DNA from: Microbotryum silenes-acaulis
Lineage: Eukaryota; Basidiomycota; Microbotryomycetes; Microbotryales; Microbotryaceae
DNA: 64,000 bases
Assembly: GCA_003665825.1 (NCBI GenBank)
Contig: QPFY01000011.1
Coordinates: forward strand, 62,001-126,000
Reading direction: 5' to 3'
This document shows positions 12,214 to 21,156 of the stretch, piece after piece. The notes beneath the pieces are model-generated. The model was not told the DNA's origin and searched no databases. It was given only the letters and a program-made list of their open reading frames with translations. Every line of letters begins with the position of its first letter. The stretch's first letter is position 1. The position numbers were made by a program, and so were the translations under genes.

Positions 12214-12255
12214 CTAACTCAAGTGCGCCAACTCAATTTGGCGCACGCGAGTTAG
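12214..12255. repeat. 18-bp hairpin, likely element terminus
   Basis: Arms 12214-12231 (CTAACTCAAGTGCGCCAA) and 12238-12255 are inverted copies with two mismatches around a six-base loop CTCAAT. It lies at the right edge of the A-rich, TGCGCCTC-bearing flank, just before sequence of ordinary composition. Confidence 0.5.
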
Positions 12256-12543
12256 CACCGGTACCGCCCCAGGTTCGGCGGTCCTCTTGCAGTCGCTTGC
12301 TGCGTCAATGCGCACGCTTGCAGGCACGGGCTCGCACGGGCTCGCACGGGGCGTTCCTCATCGCCTCCTCATCGCCTATCATCGCCTACTTACAGACCCA
12401 CCCCACCGCCCGGCCCCCACATACTCGGGCTCTCTGCCTCATCGGGGAGAGAGGAAACACATCAACGCGTCACCGAGCCAAGGTTCCGACTTCCGACTAC
12501 AACCTCCCCGCATCCTCATCTACCAAAGGGCTGGGCCGCACCG

Positions 12544-13550
12544 ATGGGCATTCCCTTGCGGGTGCTTCTCGACAAGCACGACCGCTTCATGCCCGCGACC
12601 ATCTCCGCTTACTACCGATTCCTCTACGAACATCGCCATGGATGTGACGCTGTCCACTACCCCGAAAGCGAGACTATCTGGCAGGCTGTCTCGGAAGCGA
12701 CTTGGATCGAACTGGAAGCCTATCTCGACGCGTTCGTGCAGCGTTTCAAGGAGAGGATGGACGAGGTTCGACGCAACTGGAGCTACAACCTCTTCTCCGC
12801 CGAGGTGCGCGACGACTGGAAGGACCTACGGCGGTCACATTACGTGTACGATCCTCAGGTGTACCAGATCGAAGAATGGACCGGTTTCTGTAGGTTCCGG
12901 TGTCGCGAAGCCCCGCCACCGATCCCCTCGCGTCCTACCCACCTTGCTGATCGTGATCTCGTGTTCTCGTGGTCCGGTTGTTCGGATTCCCTACCACGAC
13001 AGGTATACACGCCAATCGTAAATGGTATATCGAATGGTACAACAAGAGGTATCGCAAAGTCAGACCTGCCTTGCACATGTCCGACAACCTTGTGGTCAAG
13101 CTTCTTCCCTACGGGGGCCTGCCTTCCTGGGCAGAGCCCCGAAGAGGATGGTTTCGAAGCCTTGGACCAGTCCTGAACTTCTTTCACCCCGGTCACCTCT
13201 CCAACGACGAGATCAGGCATTTGCGAAGTGAGTTCTTGCCTCTGCGCTCACCGTCATCGCTCGTTGCTCGCCTTGGCCTTCGATTCGCTGACTCCTGGGT
13301 GACCTCGCTGCCGCGTCTACGAAATGCTTGCGGTGACCGATCGTGACGTTTTGCAGGAAAAGGAGTGCACTTTGGTCTCGACCCCGGGGTCGGCTTCAAA
13401 AAGATCGTCGACACGAGAGCCGAGTCCAGCACGGAGGTCCTGGGGCTGCCCGAGCTGCTGCCCGACTCGAAGTCGGCAGTAACGACCAAGGCCGAGGACG
13501 ACCTCTCCAAGAGTGACCAAGAGCGTGCGCGTGCTCTCTCCCACTTGTAG
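12544..13550 (+). CDS. Orphan three-exon gene, 254 residues
   Basis: I do not recognise this protein. Exons 12544-12889, 13003-13227 and 13357-13550 have canonical borders (GTAGGT..CAG, GTGAGT..CAG). The phase closes exactly to a 254-residue product with no internal stop, which is unusual in this otherwise broken region. The N-terminal half is acidic and aromatic (YYRFLYEHRHG, SYNLFSAEVRDDWKDL). The middle is basic and aromatic (NRKWYIEWYNKRYRKVR). The tail is charged, with DDLSKSDQERARALSHL at the end. There are no signal peptide, membrane spans or Cys/His finger. It lies between the protease-transposase element and the second Helitron, so it could be cargo of a mobile element or a host gene caught between insertions. 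The ATG at 12544 is the first in frame; the sequence upstream looks non-coding. Confidence 0.6.
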
Positions 13551-14172
13551 TCATACGAAACTGCCAGACGTGTGTTGTACATATGAGTGAGGTTCCTTCA
13601 GCTGTTCCTTGTCAGGCTTTAGCGCGCAGCGAGCTCTCGGTTGACCCAGTGGTACGCAGCCTTTTGATCGGTGTTGAAGTTCCGGTCAAACGCAGACTCT
13701 TCTCTTGCCATCAGTCGCTAATGAGCTATCGGTCCGCCGAGTCGTCCCTAGTCGGGCATAGTCTTGCCCACGTGCTCCGATCACTGGGTGACGCGATTGT
13801 TAGTTCGCTTTTCGACACTCTTGTCGGTTTCCCATGATAGATCTCGCTTGTAGTCGTGTTGGCAGTCACGGTTCAGATTGGAACACCGGCTTCACCTTCG
13901 CGCTCACGGCGGCCCAACTGGTGCTGATCGAGGTGGAGCGGCGCCGCAACAAGCGACCAACAAGCGACCGTACTGGCTTCGGCGATGGATACGGATAGAG
14001 AGGGAGCCCTTCCTCGCCACGCACCAGATCCTCATCACTTTGGTATTGGGGTTTGCTATGTTTAAGTTAGGAAGCGCGCGGGGCTTTCCTCCCACGCAGC
14101 TGTTTACTCTTGGTAGCTTTCTCGTCACTCGCTCTACACTGTGGTCCTGACTTCGGCGTCGCTACCTCTCTC
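13551..14172. other. No recognisable gene
   Basis: Only short open frames are found (for example about 84 residues on + at 13583 and 90 residues on + at 13878), with no motif, no splice partner and no similarity that I can see. Confidence 0.4.
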
Positions 14173-14760
14173 CTACCGGAAGTCTATCTTCCGCGCTCGC
14201 ATCTTTTTGCGATAGCTTACATCATCGATGTACTCCTCTCGGTCGTACGAGAACCCCATTCGCGCCTCCATGTGCGCAAGGCGAGGCGAAAGCAAACGCA
14301 TGATCGTTGCCACAATCGTCGGGGCGAGAAGGTCGGCAAGCCGGGCGATCGAGGCCTCCGAGAGACCCGCTATCTTCGAGCTCGCCAGACTCGCTGTGTC
14401 GTATTCTTCGACATCGATGAGCATTTGGCGAGTGGGCGTCGACACCGTGCAGAGACCCGGAGGAGGGAAGACAAGAGAGAGGCGTGAGCCCGAGCGCGCG
14501 AGGTCCGAGTCGATTGAGACGTCCGAGTCGTAGCCCTCAGAGCCGGAGACGTAACCGGTCGAGGCATCGTCATCAGCGCCATTCGCGATCGCTAGGCCAT
14601 CGATTTTATCCCCAACGACGACAGTGGTCAAAATGGACTCTGCGCAGCTGCGTCGTCGCAAAGTGCGCGGCATCCTCACCAGGCCAGTGATGCGCCTGCT
14701 CGTCGCCTACTTTCTCTGCATCGTCCTCTTCACAACCGGTGTTGTCGTTATTGCCGTCAA
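14173..14760 (-). pseudogene. Non-Helitron segment joined to the deleted Helitron copy (possible captured gene)
   Basis: At about 14760 homology to the long Helitron stops inside the helicase C-terminal region (after ...SIAAQT-like CGCAGCGCAGACG on the minus strand). The sequence continues into an unrelated open frame ending at 14173. That frame has an acidic stretch (GSEGYDSDVSIDSD) followed by DTASLASSKIAGLSEASIARL and a basic C-terminus RKKMRARKIDFR. It looks like the C-terminal part of a real protein. Helitrons are known to pick up host gene pieces at their 3' side, so I infer capture or end bypass. Insertion of the Helitron piece into a gene would look the same. Product unknown. Confidence 0.35.
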
Positions 14761-17030
14761 CGTCTGCGCTGCGATACTTGACGTAGTCGCCATCGAACTC
14801 TTCGAGCAGCTTGGCATTGATGGGATCGACCGTTGCGTTATGCGGAGCTGGGATCGCCTGACGCGAGAACAGCTAAATCAGGTCGTTGAGGGACTTCTTG
14901 TTCACGGTCCTTAGACCAGGGTAGACAAAGTTGATCAAACCTTCGGCGGTTCTTTGACCGTCCGGAAGCAACAGGTAATCAGGCAGCTGCGAAACGGATA
15001 GAAGGGGTGTTAGTGTCGGTTGGTTGGGTAAAAGAGGAGAGCCAAACGTACTGCAATCTTGTCGTATGGGTGCATGTTGGCAGTTGCATCTCCCACGGTG
15101 AGTAGTCATTCCGCAAAGTCGCGCATTCGAGCCAATTGAGCCTCGTCCATCGCATCAGCGTTTTGCATGCATCGACGATCTGACCGGGAGCCCTTTGGGA
15201 ACGACAGGAAGGCATTTGCGAAAATTCCCTGTAAATCGGAAACCTCGTTAGCGTGCAATCGTTCAAAGCGGAGGCGGAAGTGCCCAATTGACCCGCAAAG
15301 AGCATCGTCACCCCGCAAAACGCAAGCCATCGCATCTTGGTAACGCTGCGTGATCTCGCGCGGGCTAGTCTTGGACGTCGAGCCCAAAATCACCGAACGT
15401 CCAGTTTGATCCGGGGTCAAGCCGTTGGCTACAGCGTCGGTGATGCCTCGGGCCGTGGTGAGGCGCAGGCTCTCTGGATGAAACCGGATGTGGTTGAGCC
15501 GATCGGTCTCGGCTGGGGAGTTTGGGAGTATCCGTCGATCACGAACTCGAAGAAGAAACGCTGGGTGCAATGCGGGAAACGCGAGACTCGGGTTGATCCA
15601 CCTCGACCCCTTTTCCTTGATGATCGTCCTAGATGTTCGAACATTCTATGTGAGTCTGTGCTTACGTCTCAACAGAATGGACGACGTGATAAAGGGCCGA
15701 AGATGCTTACGTTCACCTTCACCTTCCTCGCCGGCTTCATCCTCATCGTCGCCGTCTTCGTCCTCCTCTTCGTCTTCGTCATCCAGACCGAGACCGGCAA
15801 GTACCTCGCGCAATTGGACATCATTATCGATCTGCTCTCGGTTTCTGATGATCGGCGGCGCAGCTTGGTGGAACCCGCAAAGAGGAAGGTTGGGGTGGAA
15901 GCCATCTTCCCCCTGCGAGGAAGAGTAGTGAGTAACGGAGGCATCGCGGACGGATGGAGCGAGCGAATGACTTGGTACTTGGGTCGACAATCGGGACATC
16001 GATCTCCGTGCACCTGGAGAATAAGGCCTTGCGGTCCACGACCTCCCGTGTCGGAATCGCAGATAGGCATCGCCATTTCCGTGCTCGACGTAGGACGGTT
16101 GTGGGTGCGTCGGTCTCGGCCTGGTGGTAGGCAGAGGCGCAGGACCGTCTCTTTGGCGGTATCCCAACCTGCGCGAGCTTTGGCCGATGCGAACTCCCTC
16201 ACAAAGCGATTGCCGGTGCGCAACACGGACTCGAGCTTGGTCAACGTTGATCTTTGCATGCGACTGTCTGTGCCATCGGGTCCAAGTCGAGTGTCGGTGG
16301 CCTCGGCCGGGTCGATGAGCCATGTCTGAGCAAAGGCTGGGCGTTGATTGACGGCAGGGATCAGGGCGCCGAGTCGATGATAAAGTCGACCAAATACACG
16401 AAACACGGGTGGTCCTAGCGTGCCCACTGGAGTTTGGTCCCAGTGGGCAGCGAGCGAAGTGAAGGACAGCGCGTTGTTGTACGACCGAGCGTTCTCGCGG
16501 AATGCTTTAGCTTCTGTGTGCGTGGGGATAGTGTCGCACAGTTCAGTATGTGGGTCTACTGCAGACGAATGTTGTTGGACGGAGCAACGGACCGCTGTCC
16601 GAGCCTTCAAGTAGCTGTCGATACTCGGGACTGGGCTCGGGGGGGGGGGAGGCAGCCGCACCTTGTCCTGCGAGCAGCACGTGCTAAAGTGTCCGGTCGA
16701 CTTTGTCCTTTCGCACTCCCCGTGTCGAGCCTTGCAGTGGGTGCACACGGCCGTCTGGGGGTCGAGGTAGTCGCGAATCGAAACGTGAGGCTTGAGCTCA
16801 GGGTTTGAGCGCGATTCGAGCCCGGCGCACGCGCCTTTGCGCAGGAGGAGGTGGTGGTGGGGCGGGCTCAGCGTCGAGTTGGCCATCGCGCTGACCACGC
16901 TGTCCGTTCTGCACAGCTGCACGGCGGGCTCATAAACGTGTCGCAATACCAAGGTTGTCATGACGCGCGGGGGGCTGCTTCTGTTGATCAGAGCGGGACG
17001 AAGAGGAGGGTCGAGCAGCGGGCCGCCCAG
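14761..17030 (-). mobile_element. Helitron, internally deleted inverted copy
   Basis: The minus strand matches the long copy from about 405 to 2150, then jumps to about 4230 and runs to about 4860. The Rep HUH motif and the helicase Walker region are lost, so it is non-autonomous. The region equivalent to 1104-1781 encodes a translation identical to the long copy over 225 residues. A single-base difference in the C-run near 16640 is the only obvious change in that part. Beyond the equivalent of 1850 the copies differ at many positions, including small indels. It retains a GTCAAT splice donor and a CAG acceptor for the helicase intron (about 15230-15290), which the long copy has lost. There is no Helitron 3' hairpin at its end. 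Confidence 0.8.
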
Positions 17031-17825
17031 CAGCGGGCGATCGAGCGGGCCCATGGTACGGCGCTACCCTCGCGCCCAAGACTTGGCGAGGTTGCGATGG
17101 CCCTCCAGGCTGGCGACCTTGGGACCGGGGCATAGTGGGAGGGTTTGTTCTTGAATGAGTGTCACTAAAATTGGATGAGAGTGGGAGGGAAAAAGGAAAG
17201 GTTCGAGGGAGTGGCGCAGGATTGTTTACGGGGTTTGATTTGTTGTTCAGCCCCTAATGCCGCTGATCCGCTGCCAGACGGGCAAATTTGTTGTTCAGCC
17301 CCTGATACCGCTGGTCGGCTGCCGGAATGACACTGACACCGCTGGCGCGCCGCATCACGTGACAGACGCCAGGCCTCGCCCCGCCCGTCAGGCGGGGCTC
17401 TGCTGTAGAAGCATTGTCATACAAAGCCACGCGCTTGCCGTCCATTAAATACAATATAAGTGTTCTCACTGTTTCATGTCAACGAAAAAGTGAAGAAAAA
17501 TACTGGGAACGCTGTAGCTTCGTTCGACTGGCGCGAAAAATACAAAAGGTGCCAGAGCTTGTACATGACTTCTGATCGGAATATGGACACCACAGGCAGG
17601 TGCGGCAGACACAATAGTATGCTTGTACATCCACCACAGGCGGCCCGGAGGGCCGCCACCCAGTTAAAAACAGTGATTTTAGGTACATTCCTTAATTCAC
17701 CTTTTTATATATATAGAGGTAGTAAGTAATACAAGGCACTTGACTCGCAAAATCACCACTCGAGGATGTTCCCTAGGGATTTGTTGGGGTAATGATGTAT
17801 AAACAAGGTTTAATCTATACAGCCA
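17031..17825. other. No gene; contains a short tandem duplication
   Basis: No coding frame is convincing. Two 38-base units (17238-17275 and 17286-17323, beginning ATTTGTTGTTCAGCCCCT) are repeated in tandem with a few changes. A GC-rich hairpin (GCCCCGCC...GGCGGGGC) follows at about 17380-17400. The rest is AT-rich sequence with no identified feature. Confidence 0.45.
17238..17323. repeat. Two 38-bp tandem units
   Basis: Units 17238-17275 and 17286-17323 share ATTTGTTGTTCAGCCCCT, then ACCGCTG/GCCGCTG and CGGCTGCC/CCGCTGCC, separated by ten bases. They lie just outside the 5' end of the deleted Helitron. Confidence 0.5.
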
Positions 17826-18013
17826 CTTGTCTTCTGTCACAGACCACGTCAGGGCGAGCGAAGCGGCGTCGGTTGGATGTATGCGGACATCTCTCGGCCA
17901 TGTCCGTACCGCAGACCGCCGTGTGCGGACATCTCCCAGCCATGTCAGTATGAGTCGCAGGGAGGGACACGAGATTCGCGCGAGAAAAAAAAAGCAAAGA
18001 GAGACAAGAGACC

Positions 18014-18053
<40 letters not shown>
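17826..18053 (+). repeat. A-tailed repeat, copy 1
   Basis: GCGGACATCTC occurs twice and flanks GTCCGTACCGCAGACCGCCG; then comes GGGACACGAGATTCGCGCGAG, A-rich sequence and a run of 39 A (18015-18053). An inverted relative lies at about 19722-19935. An A tail at the 3' end of each suggests retroposition (SINE-like). The subterminal GCGGACA motifs could also be transposase-binding sites of a DNA element. Class not resolved. Confidence 0.45.
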
Positions 18054-18056
<3 letters not shown>

Positions 18057-18310
18057 CGCCTGCGCAAGGTCTCGGTCATGATTCATGGCATGGCATGACT
18101 TCCCTTCAATCCAAGGGACAGAGAACGCTCTCTTGAATCTCATTGTAACCATCAGCTCTTCTGTACCACCTACCTGGCCTGAGCCTGCTGCTATTACTGC
18201 TGCAGCACTGCTGAACCCTGAGGCCGGCACCCAGGCGACCACCTCGAGTCCCGCCTGGATTTGCCTCTTTTCCTCCTGCCACTGTCTTCCCCTCGCATCT
18301 CGTGACAAAC

Positions 18311-19677
18311 ATGAACGGATCAACATCTGGCTCGACCGACGACTTGTTCAGCTTGACCTTGAACTCCGATACGACTCCTTCTGTCGGCGCTGCAACCGCT
18401 GGCGAAGCACCTCTTTCGGTACAACACGCTATCGACCGCGTGGTGGGGCTCGCGCCCGACTCTTCTTAGGCCCATTCGCGCCCTCAACCTCAACCTCAAG
18501 CTCCACTCACTCCAGCTCAACAGCTCGAAATGACGAACATGATGGTAACGCTCCAGAAAATGGTGCCAGCGATGCAAAAGATGCAAACAATATTTTCGTT
18601 CTTCGGATCCCAATCCGGGACTTCGAATACGACGCCTCGACTCGATCCTTCGACGTTGAGCCCCGCACCCACATCTGCATCTGCAATCGCCCCTTCAGCT
18701 TAGGTCAGTCCCGTCGATTCACGTTCGCCGTCTGCCGTCCCTTGTTCCATGTCCCATTGCTGATCTCTCGGCTCTCGATTTCGTAGACTGGATCCGCGGC
18801 AATGTGCCTCAGTCTTACGTTAACGACCGGTCAAATCCCTTCAAATCCGGCTCGACTCTTTCCACATCCTCAAGTCGTCCCTCGTCTATCCCTCGGGATC
18901 GAGCTCAACTCTTTCGCAGTCGTCGAGTCGCGCCTCGACCACCCGTCATCCAGCTCCCGCCGCGCCATTGCCCGACCCGGCTCTGAGCCGATCGACCTCG
19001 AGCATCGCAACAACGTTGCGATCGTCTCCGGTACATGCGAATGATCGCAATGGTAGTGCTCGGCGCGTGGCAGGCTGAGTGGCGCTCAGCTAGGGCTCAA
19101 GAAATCGGCTACGCACGCCTCCTCCCCGGCCGAAGCGATGCAATTGGTGCCCACTACCAAGGAGGAGAGCAGGAAGGGCAAGGGTGTGCAAAGATACGCA
19201 AGTGGGGAGCAAGAAGAAGAAGAGGAAGACTGGGGCAAGAGCGCAAGTGTTGATCGGCGTTAGCGTCAGCGACAGCGCCCGGGACGATGGCAACGACGAA
19301 GCGAGCGAGGATCATTCACCTTTGTCGGGACATTCGGACTCACGTGCGGAGAGGCGTCAGGTTCAGGACATCCTGCGGGGAAGCTAAGGATTCAGGAGAT
19401 AATCCTAAGTCCCGGATCCGAAGAGGGATCAGAGGGTAATACGTTACCTCCGCCGCCGAACTTTGGTCCGAAGCGACAGCCAAGGCAAGTGATTGAGCAG
19501 CAGATGCAATCACTTGCCGACTCAGGGGAACATGCTACTGCTAGCTCCTCGACCGAACCTCCAGAAGATCACACTCGCCTTGCTACCCCCTTCAGAGATT
19601 CTTTCCCGTCGACGCTCGGAACGAACCTCTCGTCCCCCGCGGCCACGAGACTAACCATGCAACCATGCGTTGTCTAG
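18311..19677 (+). CDS. Possible degenerate gene between A-tailed repeats
   Basis: Several + frames in succession have protein-like composition. From ATG 18311 comes a Ser/Thr-rich start (GSTSGSTDDLFSLTL). Another frame near 18490-18690 carries a Gln/Pro segment and a Met-rich helix (MMVTLQKMVPAMQKMQTIF). After a TTTCGTAG acceptor at about 18786 comes WIRGNVPQSYVNDRSNPF. A last frame ends at 19677. I could not join them without a stop next to a donor (TAG/GTCAGT at about 18700). It resembles a Gag-like or low-complexity protein in decay, but I cannot assign a family. Exon limits are not trustworthy. Confidence 0.25.
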
Positions 19678-19721
19678 ACTAGCGAGTTCGAATTGCAACT
19701 ACTCTCAGCCACGACTCTGGG

Positions 19722-19935
19722 GGTTTTTTTTTTCGCGCGCAGTATTGTGTGATTTTTATTTTTTTCCCTTGCGCGCGCGCGATATTCTCGTGTCCCCCAA
19801 AGGCGCCTCATATGTCCGTACAGCAGACCGCCGTGTCCGCAACCGCGACCGACAAGTGGACGGACATGGGGTTGTGGTACGGACACGAGATCTGCGGTAG
19901 CGACTTGAAAAATCTCGAATCATCATAAGTACTGC
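19722..19935 (-). repeat. A-tailed repeat, copy 2 (inverted)
   Basis: Read on the minus strand this has GTCCGTAC, GCGGACACGGCGGTCTGC, then GGGACACGAGAATATCGCGCG, A-rich sequence and a run of A (the T run at about 19726-19735 on +). It is the inverted, diverged relative of 17826-18053, so the two A tails face each other across the sequence in between. Confidence 0.45.
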
Positions 19936-19984
19936 AATACACATGCTGTCATGTTCTCCGTGCAGAGTCAAAGTGAGTCTACTT

Positions 19985-20572
19985 ATATAATGTCAGTGCC
20001 GGCAACGTTCTGGTTCGGCCCAACAATGGTCATCTTTGCTTCGTTGATTGGGGAAGATCGTATCTCAAACTCCGAGTGTGAATCTTTTCTCTCTTCTATT
20101 CTTGCTTTATACTTTGTACGCACTTTCCCCCAGTTTCATCTGCAATGCGCAACGCTCGTCATCTCGTTCATCTCGTCCGCGTCGTAATTGGACCATGGCC
20201 CATTGGTCCTTCAATACATGCCATGATATTGCGGCAGATGTCTTCGAAGACGGTCGGGAAGGTGAGGGAAGACGTGCTGGTAGAACAGCGTTTCGCGGAT
20301 GACCGAGCCTACGTAATTGCACGTCACGAGCTATTGCCGACGGGTATCTTGCGAGCGTGGTGCGAGTCAACCGACCTTTGTCCTCATCGGCCAAAGCCGA
20401 AGTACCCCTGGTTGATCACCTTGCTCCGAACACGAGGTACTTTCTCAAGGCTGATGAGGACAAGGATCGGTTGACTCGCACCACGTTCGCAAGCCACCCG
20501 CCGGCGGTAGCTCGTGACATGTAACTACGTAGGCTCGGTCATCCGCGAGACGCTGTTCCTTGGGCCCGCGAC
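19985..20572. repeat. Scrambled palindromic copy of the kinase-like gene
   Basis: This segment is pieced together from parts of the kinase-like gene at 21.2-22.0 kb. Bases 19985-20185 match the reverse complement of about 21225-21450, the catalytic-loop region. Bases 20197-20337 match 21690-21835 in the same orientation. Bases 20338-20448 match the reverse complement of 21822-21945, and the part after 20449 runs back the other way. As a result 20282-20394 and 20449-20559 are inverted repeats of about 111 bp with a 54-bp spacer (agaacagcg...gcctacgta at one end, tacgtaggc...cgctgttct at the other). No coding frame survives. Confidence 0.8.
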
Positions 20573-21156
20573 GCAAGCCGGCCGCGAGACCGAGAGCACC
20601 TGAGGACATTCAAAAGCACCACATCGACAACTCGAAGTCAAATGACGAGAAAGCGCTGAACCACAATGCCCAGGTCACGAAGAACGGAGGCCAGAAGCGA
20701 GGGAGGGAGGAGAAGCACGAAAGGCGCGATGTGGATGAGGACGCTAGCGGGATCACGGAGACCGCTGAAGAAAATGGCATTGGAGGTTATTAGAAGGCAA
20801 ACCAAAAATAACAGGGGAAGGCGAAGTGAGAACGGTGTTCTAAACTGGGTAGAAACCTGCGAAATTGTGGACCTCATTCGCTCGCTTATAGTGTGTAGTA
20901 ACCGCTATTTAACCGTAGCTCATGTGGTCGGTAGAAGCCGGACGTGCACCTCGAGATTCGACTTGCTGCTTCACGAAGTCCGACGGCGGTGCGAGTCGGT
21001 TCAAGTCAGGTGCAAGTCGGCCGAGACTCACACTCGACTTTTGGTAGCGTGATGTACCAAACAGCAATGACAAGTTTTAGCTTACACCTGCGATACTACA
21101 TCGGGCCCGCTACCCATCATCACCTCGTTTGTTATATCCTAGCGGGCAATTTCCCG

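Larger units (their letters stand above)
5631..12255 (-). mobile_element. Putative two-gene transposon with C48 protease and DDE-like transposase
   Basis: This block lies between the Helitron 3' end (5630) and a terminal-looking 18-bp hairpin (12214-12255). It holds two minus-strand genes, 7164-11373 and 5841-6944. Its two flanks share a composition found nowhere else nearby: T- or A-rich runs with TTTTGG or AAAATGTC and repeated TGCGCCTC (left at 5681; right at about 12086, 12136 and 12187). The motif sits in the same orientation on both sides, so these are not simple terminal inverted repeats. I did not find an unambiguous target-site duplication. The exact ends are inferred; the gene content is seen directly. 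Confidence 0.5.

Noticed and set aside
1..17130. A Starship-type giant element with a tyrosine-recombinase captain
   Set aside because: No DUF3435-type recombinase motifs seen; the block is explained by two Helitrons plus another element.
17826..19935. LTR retrotransposon with direct terminal repeats
   Set aside because: The two end repeats are inverted, not direct, and no protease, reverse transcriptase or integrase motif is present between them.
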